Source: Cycas panzhihuaensis
Taxonomy: Eukaryota; Cycadophyta
DNA: 64,000 bases
Assembly: GCA_023213395.1 (NCBI GenBank)
Contig: CM041465.1
Location: 12,710,001-12,774,000, forward strand
Reading direction: 5' to 3'
A model generated the notes under the pieces. That model saw only the letters and a program-made list of their open reading frames with translations. It had not been told where the DNA came from and searched no databases. This document shows positions 34,743 to 46,260 of the stretch, piece after piece. The translations under genes were made by a program, and so were the position numbers. The first letter of the stretch is position 1. Every line of letters starts with the position of its first letter.

Positions 34743-36550
34743 AGATCTCAAAGATAAATTCATCAAAATATGATCATATTCCTAATAATTAACACATGCC
34801 ATGGTAAATACCCTAATGTGATATATAGGATCTTGAGATAAAGTGTCATCAAAATTAGGTACTTCAAGAGGATGAGGGGTAAGTTGGTCCTTAATGCTTT
34901 CAACCAAAGAGGACTATTCCTATATTCCACAAAGGGATATGCCCCTAATTAAACTAAAGGATCAAAAGGGTGATAGGAAGGTTGATGATAGTATCTAGCA
35001 TGAGATTGAGGTGTGAGATAAAATGATTGTCCTTATTGCTAGGGCATATAAGAAGGCATTATTTGAGGTGTACCCCTAACCTAATAGGAGGGTTCTATTC
35101 TTAGATAGGGGTTGGAAGTATAAGGAGGTGGCCTAGTATATCCCAAAGCACTACATGAAGAGTTTTGGTAAGAGGGCTTTACTTAGACCATCACACCTTA
35201 TGGGTGGGTGGTGATATGAGTAGGTATAGGTAGTGTCATGAATGGGCCCTGATAAGAGTAGGTCATTAAAATTGGTTGGGATGTAGTAAGGGGTTTTGCC
35301 TAAATAGTCCCCCAATTGGAGGGGCAACTTCATAGGAGTGGAGAGAATCTATCCCATATGCAAGTAAAGGAAGAGACCCACCATGCCCCCACTATTGGGT
35401 CATGTATCTTGGTGGGAGGTATAAGGTATGGTCAGCATGGTATAAGCGATGGTGAGACATATGGCCTTCACTAGGTCCCACGTAGTAGGGATGAGGTAGA
35501 ACAAAGGGGATAGATGGATAGACCTAAGGCATGTTTAGTCATGGAATAGCCACTTTTAGTGTAGAGATAAGTGGGATAGGTTGTGGAATTTAGTAGATAG
35601 GTTGAGAAGTGGTTTGAGATAACTTAACCCCTATGCCATATGAGAGATCAATGGGGGAAGAAGTGATGATTATGACTTCAATAGGCAGGACCATAAATTG
35701 AGCCATTGTCTAGGGTATAAAGTGTGGCTATATGGATTGAGTTATGGGAGAGATAGTTGTAGACAAGGCTAGGGAATTGAAAAGTAAGAAGTATGCCTAA
35801 GTAAGGGTGGATTCCCCTATTACTACCTTAATATAGGCTCTTAAGGTTGTGATAGTATCCTATGAAGAGATATGAGTCTAATCAAAGATAGAGATGTATT
35901 TATAATAATGACCCTAATTAAATGACAATGGGTGAATAGATAATTCAAGAACTTGGGTGGGATCCTAAAGAGGGATGTCTCTTAGGACATGGGCATGATA
36001 CCTAAAGGAGTTTTGATAAAACCCATCAGCCTTATAGGTCTAAAACAAGTGGTCTACACCCTCCTAAAAAGGTTGGTTAAATGGAAATAAAATAAGTAGT
36101 TAGGGACAATCATGGGAATAAGGTTAGTATAGGTCTTAGGACTAATCAAATGAGAATAGTCAACCATAGGTGACTCTTGGTCACTTCTAAGAATGGGTGA
36201 GTATTAAAAATTGAGAATAGATGGTGGGAGGCCTCGTAGGCAATGATAAAATTGTCATATATAAGGAGTAACAAATGTCATATGAATGGAGTAAGGGTGT
36301 GAGTATTGAAAATCATCACATGCATTAAATCAAACAAATACCCTAAACTTAAAGGGCAAAGATAAAAGAGAGGATGGGATAAGGACTTAGCAATGTTAAG
36401 CTGACTACCAACTAGATCATCCCTAATATGATTACGAATGGATGTGAGCCATGGAGAGGATAAACATATAACACAAATAAATAATAAAACCCTATGACAT
36501 TGTAAGGTCATGTAAGGTGGGGTGCAATTAAATACCCATCATAGGGTGCT
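34743..36550 (-). pseudogene. gag: Gypsy gag N-terminus and leader (copy B minus arm)
   Basis: On the minus strand, 35,400-35,030 reads the Pro/Gly-rich segment (VAPPIGGLFRQNP) that in element C reads VAPPTGGPYG followed by a stop and NP (56,380-56,420). 36,000-36,040 matches the inverted plus arm at 40,900-40,940. The right end (36,500-36,550) is the leader landmark shared with copy A at about 2690-2725. Stops in every frame make it non-coding today. Confidence 0.68.
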
Positions 36551-37705
36551 TGTGTGACTCTTAGGTACAAGTGTGAGACTTAGAACATGCTTTTTTATGG
36601 CTAGTTAGTAGCTAAAAGGGAAACATAAGTTTGTGCTTATAGCTTGACCTAGATCAAAAGGGGGTATTAGCCTATGGTAGACTAATTACAAGTTAGACTC
36701 ATAATGTGACCATATACTTTTATAATTGCATTGATACAACAAATAGTCCTAACTAGCATGCATATTCTAGCCTTATAAGTTTGAGGACTCACAATAATGT
36801 GATTCTCTCTTTAGCCTAGGCCTTGATATAAGTAATCAGTCCTATTTTATATGTGATGCAATCTAATGAAACATGTGATAGAAAGAAGGAAATGCTCCTT
36901 TTCCTTTTGAATTTTTATTTTTCTTTTTTATTTATTTATTTTTTGTTTGAGGAGAAAACTATGTTTTATAAGATAAGGAAGGCAAAAGAATGAAAAAGAT
37001 GCCGCCTAAACATTCAAGAAGTAAACAACCCTATTCCTTCTTTATTTCTATCCCTTTTTCTATTTTCCTTTTTCTTTTTAATAAAGGGAAAGAGAAAAAC
37101 AAATATGAAAAAGGAACGTACTCTTTTTTCTTTTTCTTGTGCAGGAAAAGGGAAACTAGAACAAAAGAAAATATACTTTCCCATTTTTTTTTTTCTTTAG
37201 GGAAAGAGAAAGTGAAAGGGGGTACCTAGAACAATGCTTGGTTTATCATGCAATGTCTTTATGACCCCCTTTTTCTTTTTGATTTGCTAAAGGAGTGCCC
37301 AAACATGGTTAGGTAAATATGACATTTATATCCTAAAATTCTACAAAAATCTAATAGCATTTCTACTTGTCAGATCATAATATGATGATAAAATATTTCT
37401 TAATCAAATCTTAAAATATAGAGAAGATCTTAAGAAATAAAAATTAGGCTTACTTTATATCTTTGAGATCTTTTAGTGAAAATCTAATAGCATTTCAACT
37501 ATGCAATAGGCACTCTATCAAATGAGGGTGAAGCACTTAGATGATAAGAATAAGAAGAAGGGTTTAGAATCACTCTTGAGTCTTTTAAAACCTATAACAA
37601 CATAGATAGACTCCACCTATAAGAACAAATGAATAGCAATCACTAAAAGGACACCACAACTATGGAAATATATGCTTAAGAGTGCTAAAAAGTGACTATC
37701 TAAAG

Positions 37706-37791
37706 TGTTGGAGCACATGACGCTAACTATCATGAGGAAGTCCTCTTCCCAAATCACCCTGGGGCTTTTGGTGTAATGGCAACCTATGACA
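37706..37791 (+). repeat. 5' LTR of the miniature element
   Basis: 86 bp, TGTTGGAGCACATG...CCTATGACA; the primer site starts two bases after it. Confidence 0.92.
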
Positions 37792-37943
37792 AGCGGTATC
37801 AGAGTGATCGGGGTTCAAAATCGGTCTTGTGCACCATGGTAACGCACCCGGAGATATGTGAAGGTGTTGGAGGTGGGATTGAGGAATGTTATAGTGGACA
37901 TGCATTATTATGTAGGTATAGCTGACTCCTTGTGACAAGGGAG

Positions 37944-38029
37944 TGTTGGAGTATGTGACATTAACTATCATGAGGAAGTCCTCTACCCAAATCACCCTAG
38001 GGCTTTTGGCGTAATGGCAACCTGTGACA
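37944..38029 (+). repeat. 3' LTR of the miniature element
   Basis: 86 bp, TGTTGGAGTATGTG...CCTGTGACA, same length as the 5' copy with about nine substitutions and no indel. Confidence 0.92.
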
Positions 38030-38140
38030 CAAAGCACATAATCTAATAGCTTAGTGGGGGAGGATATATAATCCTAAAAAGTGGATCTTATGCCTTTGAA
38101 TATTAAGACTAAGCAAGTAATACTTGTGATTTCACCTTGC

Positions 38141-38506
38141 AAAGTACATCAATCAATGGATAACAAACAACCAAGAGGAGATGCAAAATAAAGACAAAGC
38201 TAAAATGAATTAAGGAGATCAATACTCAACTCATTTAAAATGAAAGCAATAAATAACTAGAGAATTAACTTACCAATGGAGTATGGGGTGAGGATTACCT
38301 ATTTCTAAATAATGAGGATGAGGAAGGTAAATCAATTGATGGATAACAAATAAGCAAAAGGAGATGCAAAATAAAGACAAGGCTAAAATGAAATGAGAAG
38401 AGTAGTATTCAACTCATTTGAAGTGAAAGAAATAAACAACTGGGAATTTAACTTACTAGTGGAGTATGGGTTAAGGATTACCTCCTTCCAAATGATGTGG
38501 ATGAGG
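38141..38506 (+). repeat. 183-bp tandem duplication present only in copy B
   Basis: Unit 1 is 38,141-38,323 and unit 2 is 38,324-38,506. Both contain ATGGATAACAAA, GGAGATGCAAAATAAAGACA and GGAGTATGGG at a constant 183-base offset. Copy A has a single unit (about 3940-4125), so the duplication arose after A and B separated. Confidence 0.85.
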
Positions 38507-38952
38507 CTAATGACTTGAATTTACCAACTAAATGATGCTCCAACACAACTAGGAAGGTGCTCTCCAAGCTAAGAACCAATGCAAATAGTAGATCAAGTCA
38601 AACTCTAAATTTTAGTAGAAATTTGGTAGCATAATGGTAGCACCTTCATGAAAACACTTGAACTCCTCTTCTAATGAAAATATTAGAGGTTAAATAGATG
38701 AAGGTGAGGGGTGGGATAGCTAGTTATTAACCCATGGTGTATATGAAAATAATAGATCCAAATCCATATGTCTTATCCATGGATTTCTCTAAAAAACCAT
38801 ATGGAATCTAAGATTTCTGATATCATAAGGCTCCTTGAGGTTGAAAAAATTAATATTTGAAGATCTAGAGCTAACAAATGCCACCCTAGGACTCTACAAG
38901 TACAATAAATACACTATTTATCACCCTCAAGACTATTTTTTGGTAGGTCACC

Positions 38953-39023
38953 ATTGTACCATGAAGTCTTTAATAGTATCACAAATGATATTGTGGTATT
39001 ATGAAGAACTTCATGGTACCAAT
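38953..39023. repeat. Hairpin homologous to 4553-4629
   Basis: Left arm ATTGTACCATGAAGTCTT (38,953-38,970), right arm AAGAACTTCATGGTACCAAT (39,004-39,023). The outer stem is conserved between copies A and B although the loop differs. Confidence 0.75.
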
Positions 39024-40270
39024 TTTCTCTTTGAAAATAATAGTTTACTACCTAAAAAATATAACAAATAGATAATAATCAATGTAGTGAGTAGAAACAA
39101 CCATAGGATGGACTAAGAAAAGGTAAATAATAAGAAATAAGGAAAAAATGAAGACAAAATTAGGGGAGTAGTAGAAAAATGAGATGAATAACAAAGTAAA
39201 ATAGATCAATATAGTCTTGCAAGGGTGCTAAACAATATTTCCAAACTTGCCAAGATGAATGGAAAGGATAAATGGCCATCAACTGAGGTCAAAATCATCA
39301 TTATCTAAGAAAATAGTATGGCCCATTAAGGCAATAAGAAAATAAGACATGCATATATAATCTAGTGATATAACATGGTAAGTAAAAGATAATATAAAGA
39401 AGTGGATACATACCTTTACTTACTTATCGCCATGATGTCCATGTCATTCCTGATAGCTAAGAAATACCTTCTTTCTACTAAATAGTAGGGACAACTAACT
39501 TTCTACCTAGGTGTCATGGCTAGATGAGAGAGGTTGTATTGAGCTTTTAAGTGTTTCTAAATAGGTAGTTGAAGGGTACTTATCCTTATAATATATTAAT
39601 ACATAAGGTGTGGACATTTGAGTGAACTTTATTTCTCCTATTAAGAGTGGTGGACTCTTTCTTCCTTCACCCTCTTATAGCTTAAGGTTTATTGTAATTA
39701 AATGTTGTCATTGCTAAGACACTCTTACATTTATGTGAGAGTCATCACTAATATTAGCAAGTCCCCATTAACTTATCCACGATTAGATCTATGTTATGGT
39801 CTTGATTTCTTTAGACCTCTTATTTTAGGCAACCCTTTCCATATCTCTTAGATTGAGTCCATCACTTTAGGGAAAGTAGGAGTTAAGGGGTTAGGATAGG
39901 TCAATCAACTTAGGAGGTTATAATTTCCATAGGATAGACATGTAGAAACATAAGAGTTATGGGCATTTATGCTTGATTAACCCCCTCACACTACAAGGCC
40001 ATTAGTATGTTATTTGGTCCTTCCAAGGATGCTAGCATTAGGTTGATTAATATTTTCTTAGTTGTTGTTAGCCCTTTATTCATCTCTTCTTTGTTGTTCA
40101 ATGCATATCTACTTCATTTACTTGCCTACACTATACTATTTATTGATTTATTATAGTTAACATAGTTCTTTGATTTTTGTTTTCACCTTCTCTTTGCATG
40201 TTATACCTACTTATAGGTTGTATTTAGTCATAAATAATTAATCTAGTGTTGTCCATCCCCATAACTATAT

Positions 40271-42130
40271 ATATGAAATATACAAGCACCCCATAGGTGG
40301 AAGATACTCATGTATTCCCTTACTCAGGTCCCCCTTACCCTTCATGCCTATTGTAAGGCAACAATTTGCATGTCCTCTCCTCCTGCTTGATTACAATGAC
40401 TGGTGACCATATTAGGAGACTTGCCTATAGGGTGTTGGCTTTACAATAGTTTGTTATATCCCTTTCCTATACCTTATTTTATCACTCTTAGTTAGACAAA
40501 GTTTCTATTCATTTTCTCATGGTTTATTGTGAGGATTCCTCACACTTTTCCCTTACTCTTATAGCCTAAGTGCATGTCACCCCTTCTCTCCATCCTTTCC
40601 TCCATTCTCTTTCACCTTTTCCTCTCATATGTGATGGTTCTCTCTCTATATTTGAAGCCTTTCCCTACTTAAACCTTATCTAATTAGTCAACTTACTTCC
40701 TTACCTAATGAGTAGCCCTTGATAATGGGCCAACCTCCTCCCAAGAGGTCCTAGGACCTATTCTATTCTTATTCATCATACTAACCCTGATACCATTACC
40801 AAGCATAGGCTCTATATTAGGCCTACACCCAAGATTGGTCCTAGTATACCAATTATTACCCTCCTCAATTTCCTTATCAATAAGATGTTGATTATGCCCA
40901 CCAAACCTATGAGGTTGAAGGGTTCTATCGAAACCCTATAGACTCCTCTATGCATATGATTAGAGCTACCTAGCCTCAAGATCCTTATGAGGTCCTAAAT
41001 CCATTACATCAAACCTTTTCCTTTTATCATCTTTAATATAATGAGTAGATTTTAGATCTGTTCCAAACCCAAAATATAGCTTATGATATTGTGGTTTCTT
41101 TAAGGGATTAGTTCAAGGTAGTTATAATAGAGACTACTCCTACTTTGGTATGTTGCTTAGTTTCTAGTAGCCCTTCCTCTACCTTGACCATCCTAGCTCC
41201 AAATTGGTCTAGATAGCCTCAAGACATCTCTTAAATAATTGCCCAAGTTATCCCTCCATCCACCTAGCCTCAGTTGATAGCAACTCAATCTATAAGACCT
41301 TTGTTTGGAGTAGTCTCCCAACCTTCACCGATTATATCCCAACTTGGGCCCTCTTTTCCCCCTTTTGTTCCTCTGTCAGTCAATATTTATACTTCCATTC
41401 CCTAGTTGAGTGATACTTAGATGCCTTCCCCTCTCCCACCTATCCCACCACATCCTTGTTTCATATAGGAGTCCCTTGCCCTCCTTCTCATTAATACCAA
41501 TCTTATTCTTCCACTTTCATCCCTCATGTCTATATTACTTATTAGTGGGGGGAAGGTGGACCTTGTCCTTTGACCTATATGGGGTTACCCCTCAAATTAG
41601 AGGCCCATATGGGCAAAATCCTTACCCTCATCCTTCATTGTATTTTTTCCCACCTTATTAGTCTATCATACCTCAAGATGCTTTGACCTATCTGGTGCCA
41701 CCCACCTAGGCTTACGAAGCCCAACCTACTCCTCTTCTTATCCTACCTTATGTGTTAGTTCCTAAGGGAGCTACTATACAAGGTGATATATATTATCATA
41801 TGTCCCCTTTTATATAGATCTTTAGGCTATGTATGACCACATCCTCATTGACCTTACCCCTATGCATGAGTAGTAGCTTCATATATGGCTAGGAACATCC
41901 CTTAACCAAGTCATTAATACCATCCTTACTAATAAGGATATGGCTATTGTGGTACACCCTAAAACCAACTGATCTATCAGCCTCAACTTGGTTATACATG
42001 CTTTAATTCTCCAATTCAACTTGGGGTATATCCCTTCATTAACTATAAGGCTAGTCCCTTTTTGTTAGGATCTTGGAACTAACTTGCCTCCCCATTATAC
42101 TAAAGTACTTAAATTTAAGGGTACTTAGAA
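40271..42130 (+). pseudogene. gag: Degenerate gypsy leader and gag (copy B, plus arm)
   Basis: The leader landmark ACTGGTGACCATATTAGGAG (about 40,399) matches the leader of element C near 55,297. The gag begins about 40,600 and keeps the same Tyr/Gln/Pro-rich frame as copy A at 40,732-40,990. Lower down it has the AGAGGCCCATATGGGCAAAA segment (about 41,600) that matches C at 56,398. Stops are frequent, most at sites where copy A or C has Gln or Arg. Gag homology stops at about 42,130. Confidence 0.65.
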
Positions 42131-44800
42131 GTGTGCCTCTAGGGGGTCATTAAGATCTTAATACTCTTATCAATCATGAAGATCAATAAGTAAAAGGGCT
42201 AAGAGCATGAAATAAAGTGAAGCTACCCTCAAAGGGAATCCACGTGTCATAACATAGATCTAAGGACCTGCAACTATGCATTACCTTTTCTCTCTCCTTT
42301 AAGTAATCTTCTTGATGTGAGTGGTAGGAAAAATCTATCCTCGGGTCATCGAGAAGCCTAGTTGGGGCTCTCCTACCCTCAAGGATAGAAAAGAAGCAAA
42401 GAGGTATCCTTTCATGAAAGGAAATAAGAAGAAGTGGTTCCTTCTGGAAAAAGAATCATGGAAGCAAAAAAACTAGTTTTAAATGGTTTAAGTAGTTGTT
42501 TAAGAGAGAGTTGTCCCTAGAGGCTAGGGTTTTGAGTGCAAATAAGAAAAGACGGGGATGCTGTTATGAACAACTCCTCTTAATTAAGTTTCTTTGTTGT
42601 TCTTATGAAGTAACAAATGAGTTTAAATAATTTACTTATCTGTGCTTATGTTAGTGGCCAACACTCTCCTATCTCCAGAAGGAGAAGGAGAGGTGAAGGT
42701 CTTCGCCTTGGAAAGAGGGGCAGAAGTAAAAAGGGAGAGCTCCTTTTAGAAAAGGAAGCATCAACATAAGTGAGGAAGTAAAACAATGATAGTTTGGAAT
42801 AATGTATTTATGACCTAGAGGGTAACCCTTAGGGGTTGGGGTTTTAGTGTTGAAATTGTAAAATGGAGAGAATGTTGGAACCATCCAATTACAACTAGGT
42901 TGTAAACTCTTCTTGAGTTGCAAGAAGAACAAAGGTGTTTCTTATGTTTATAATTTTTGTTTTATTATGGTAAGGTCTAGTTTTATGCAATAATGGATGT
43001 ACAATTTACAAAATGAAACAAACATTTAAATAAGTGTACAACTCTCTTTCTTTCTCTCCCTCACTTTCTTTCCCTTTTCATCTAAGGTTTAGGGTTGGGA
43101 TGTGAGAAAGATGTTGTGAGAGAATGTTGCCATGATTACTATCTAACTAAGTTTCTTTTCTATTTTACTCAAAAGCAATAAGTAGAAATAAAAATGTAAT
43201 GTAAGTTTCTTATCTATGCATGAAGACAACTTACAACATTTTATTGATTTCTTTTCAAATGCAACATGAGAGAGGATATGCAAGTTTTTCCTTAACATGC
43301 CTATGTTATATTTCTTCTATGTGCAAATGCATATGCATAAAAAGGAGGAAACCAATGTCTTTTTATTTACAACTTTTCTCTTTAGAGAAGGAAGAGAGGA
43401 AAAGGTAATAAGAGGAGGGGCTTGAAAGAGTGCACTTAGTTCCATGACATTTGGTGGTATAGCACAATCCTCCTTTTCATGCCTCCCTTATTGGTGCCTT
43501 TGTTTCCTTTGATTATTATGAATGTTATTGGGGATGGAGAGGGGGGCTCTCTTACCTTCCTCCAAACTCTAAGTGGGGCTTCCTTACCTTCCCTAAAAGC
43601 TTCTTAATGAAAGTAGAAAGAGGAAGGAAATGAAAGAAAAACAAACTTGGAGCAAAAAAGTGTTACCTTTTGGCAATGCACCACCTTGCTTGCAAATGAA
43701 AAGTCCTCCACCTATGTCACAAAGGTAACAAACCTTCTATAAGAAAAATATGCATACATACATACATACATAGATACATACATACATATATACATATATA
43801 TATATCTTAATGGGATAACATTGGTATATTTTTTTCTAATCATATGATAACAAAACACAAATAAAATATCGCTTTTCTTTTTAACTATCTTATATATAAT
43901 AATCAAGAAGCATATGGAGAGAAAGAGATGGGGGTATTGCCTTAAGATGACAAGCTCCTTTATGTGACGGTGTTTTCTAAATGGTAATGGATAACTCGCA
44001 TTTGGGTGGTGATTTAGTAGAATGGTTTGAGAGAGAGAATGGAGTTATTGATGGGTTTTAAAATTTCACAAACAACAAATGTTGCACATGCTAAAGAAGG
44101 GTATGGTAAGGTGCCTCAAAGTATGGAGGGGGTTACCCAAATGAAAGTAAGCTTCTAGAGTTAGAAGTCAAGCCTATGGATCTTCCCTCAAACTCCCTTG
44201 GCTAGTTAGGCCCTCCTACCTTCATTAACTAGTGGTTTTGTAGGTGAACTGGTGGTTTGATGATGAGAAGGAGGTGTTGCCTCCTCATTTTGGCCAAAAG
44301 GGCTCTCAAATCTATGTGTAGTTATTTTTTTATCATAAAATTAAGGTTGTATGAGTTAAAGACAAGGAAAACATAACCAATATATATAGATAAATAAGGA
44401 AAATTAATACAAAATAGATCTACTTATCAAAGAAATAAGTTTATTTATGAAAAAGATGATGATTTTATGGTGAAAGGTAACCTTTTTAAAGAGAAACCTA
44501 GGTTAAATTTTAAAGATGAAGAGCTCCTTAGCTAGTTTTCTTACTTGGGGAGATCCTTAAGCTTCCTTTATTCTAGTTTCCTCTTCTCTTAGCTATCCTT
44601 TCACTTTTTTTTTTGCCTTACTATCAAGAAAATGCTATGAGACCTATGTTGGAGTCAGTTGCTTGAGAAAAAGAGAGTTTAGGAGATGGCAAGTCAGGAC
44701 CATTAGGCCTCGATCTAGGCAAGTCCCAAGGCCAAATCTCATGTCAGGGGGGCTATTAATGCCAAAACTAACTGTTTCTAGCTGTGGATAATAGTATAAC
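42131..44800 (-). other. LTR-like sequence, probably 3' LTR of element D
   Basis: There is no coding sequence. GGGGCTCTCTTACCTTCC and GGGGCTTCCTTACCTTCCC at 43,545-43,600 match the reverse complement of the element C LTR at 54,500-54,540 (GGGGCTCCCTTACCTTCCC), placing an LTR-type sequence on the minus strand. Similar pyrimidine/purine alternations occur at 42,370-42,420 and 44,170-44,230. Termini, target duplication and polypurine tract were not fixed, so limits are approximate. Confidence 0.45.
43753..43806. repeat. (CATA)n/(TA)n microsatellite
   Basis: Runs of CATA with one TAGATA interruption pass into a TATATACATATATATATAT tail. Confidence 0.92.
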
Positions 44801-44830
44801 AGTCACCCCATGAATGTATTTGCAACACCA

Positions 44831-44862
44831 CTAATATATTTGTAGTGTTGTGAATATATTAG
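44831..44862. repeat. Perfect 10-bp hairpin motif, related to one at 47,737
   Basis: CTAATATATT (44,831-44,840), 12-base loop, AATATATTAG (44,853-44,862). It is followed by CAGGGC. The 47,737 copy is followed by AAGGCC. Confidence 0.8.
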
Positions 44863-46260
44863 CAGGGCACAACTATCAAGGCATGATGGATAGAAAATGT
44901 AGTAGGGCTGCAATAGAGTCTTAAAACTAATAAACGATTAATTAAAAAAACATTATAAACTTTAATAAAAGTGAAGAAAAGAGGAGGAAGTAACAACAAA
45001 GGCTTGTAATTCCTTTTCGAATGATGAATCCATCGATTCAAGATTGGTTAGGGGCATTCCAAACAATGGAAATATCCATGAAACAAAGAGAAATAGGCCA
45101 GAATCTCAAGGAAGTGGTGTTGGATGGTAGAAACTAGTAGAAACAAATTAATAAACCTCATACGGGATGGGATTGGTTAGGGGCTTGCCAAACAATGGAA
45201 ATATCCATGAAACAAAGAGAAATAGGCCAGAATCTCTAAGAAGTGGTGCTAGATGGCAGAAACCAGTAGAAACAAATAAATAAACCTCATACAAGATGAG
45301 AAAAGGGGGTGCATCTTCCTATGGGAGACCTCAACAACTCTTCTTAGTATACCAAGGAATAAACAAGGTATAACAAAAGGGAAATATGTGACTAAAAGGC
45401 ATGACATGAGTTGAAAATCATATAAATTGAGCTACAAAAACCTGTGAGTACCCATAACCAAGAGAGAAATCACCATGGGAGTTGTATGTTGTCATTGGAC
45501 TAGAGTCTTGGTCATCATAGGCAAAGAACATACACACAAGTAAGGAGTCAAGCAGGTAGCTTAGGCAACCAAACATTCATACAATCATTACACATCTTAA
45601 TAATAAAAAAAAATGTAACAAAGTGAAAAGGAAAGAATATATACCTAATCTTACTTATATGGTATCATCCTAATCCATTCCTAGTAGCTGAGAAACACTA
45701 CCACGTTGGCAACAAAACCTCATCACTCAGAAGCACTAGATAATGGTGAATGCTATCAACAAAAACCTATCAATAAAAGCATATCTAGAGCTAGTATGTT
45801 GGTGATGAAGGTAGGTAATGGGTGTTGTGATGGATTGCATGGATGAGAGATATATGTTTGGGGGGATGAAAGAGAGGCATGGCTCAGTCAAACCTCTAGG
45901 TACAGAGCCCTAGGCCTAAAACACACATGAAATGAAGGCAAAGCAACCTAGGGGGATGGCCAAGGTGGAACCTAGCTAGGTAACATGACCCTAAAGAGTA
46001 AGGTAGGATTAGAATTCTAGAGAGAAATTAAAGGAATAAAAAGGAGAAGAAGATGAGGGTATACCTCATCAATCAAATATATAATAAAAATTAAGTCAAA
46101 AATACAATAAAAACTAGATCATGGATGATGCAAAAATTAAATTAGAAGGCATGATATTAGTCACCATAGTTTAACCTCATCAACGACCTCTTTTCAAAGG
46201 TAAAGGAGTGATAATAAAAGAAAAATGGTTGTTAAAAGGTTTCTGAAGAGGGTCAACTTA
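44863..46260. other. Unassigned DNA with a tandem duplication
   Basis: There is no recognised domain. It is purine-rich on the plus strand in parts (44,930-45,000) and contains the 2 x 129-bp duplication listed next. A short open frame at 44,859-45,041 has no family signature. If element D is as inferred, this is its 3' untranslated region. Confidence 0.45.
45042..45299 (+). repeat. Tandem duplication, 2 x 129 bp
   Basis: GATTGGTTAGGGGC starts at 45,042 and again at 45,171. The units share CAAACAATGGAAATATCCAT, AGAAATAGGCCAGAATCTC and AAACCTCATAC with few differences, so the duplication is fairly recent. Confidence 0.93.

Larger units (their letters stand above)
27690..36550 (-). mobile_element. 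Ty3/gypsy element, minus strand (copy B minus arm), with nested insertions
   Basis: Read right to left this is leader, gag N-terminus (36,550-34,743), capsid core (30,691-30,250) and protease region (29,460-27,690). Each is collinear with the plus-strand element C at 55.2-58.8 kb. Two insertions interrupt it: the BRCT-carrying element 30,692-34,742 and a solo-LTR-like block at about 29,470-30,240. Reverse transcriptase and the rest are not recognised to the left. The coding sequence is badly decayed. Confidence 0.75.
37706..38029 (+). mobile_element. 324-bp miniature LTR retrotransposon (TRIM/SMART-like)
   Basis: Two 86-bp direct repeats (37,706-37,791 and 37,944-38,029; nine differences by eye) begin TGTTGGAG and end TGACA. 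The first is followed at once by a primer site CGGTATCAGAGT (37,794-37,805; 10 of 12 to iMet), the second is preceded by purine-rich GTGACAAGGGAG. The flanks are a 5-bp target duplication, TAAAG (37,701-37,705) and CAAAG (38,030-38,034), one mismatch. Copy A has the empty site (ACTATCCAAAGCACATAA near 3820). The 152-bp interior codes for nothing, so the element must borrow all proteins. An open frame read through it on the minus strand is not a gene. Confidence 0.93.
36551..40270. other. LTR-like non-coding centre of repeat copy B
   Basis: Collinear with 2726-5880 of copy A but 0.57 kb longer, mostly because of the 324-bp miniature element and the 183-bp tandem duplication listed below. It contains long pyrimidine and purine patches (36,890-37,230). 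I infer that it holds opposed gypsy LTR remains: a stretch near 37,200-37,260 (minus strand) resembles element C near 54,310-54,350. LTR termini are not resolved. Confidence 0.5.

Noticed and set aside
37792-37830. tRNA gene suggested by CGGTATCAGAGT and GGTTCAAAATC
   Set aside because: The first is a primer-binding site next to an LTR; no cloverleaf can be drawn.
37723-38037. 104-codon open frame on the minus strand
   Set aside because: It runs through both 86-bp LTRs of the miniature element, giving a repeated peptide by virtue of the direct repeats; no family match and no coding expectation for such elements.
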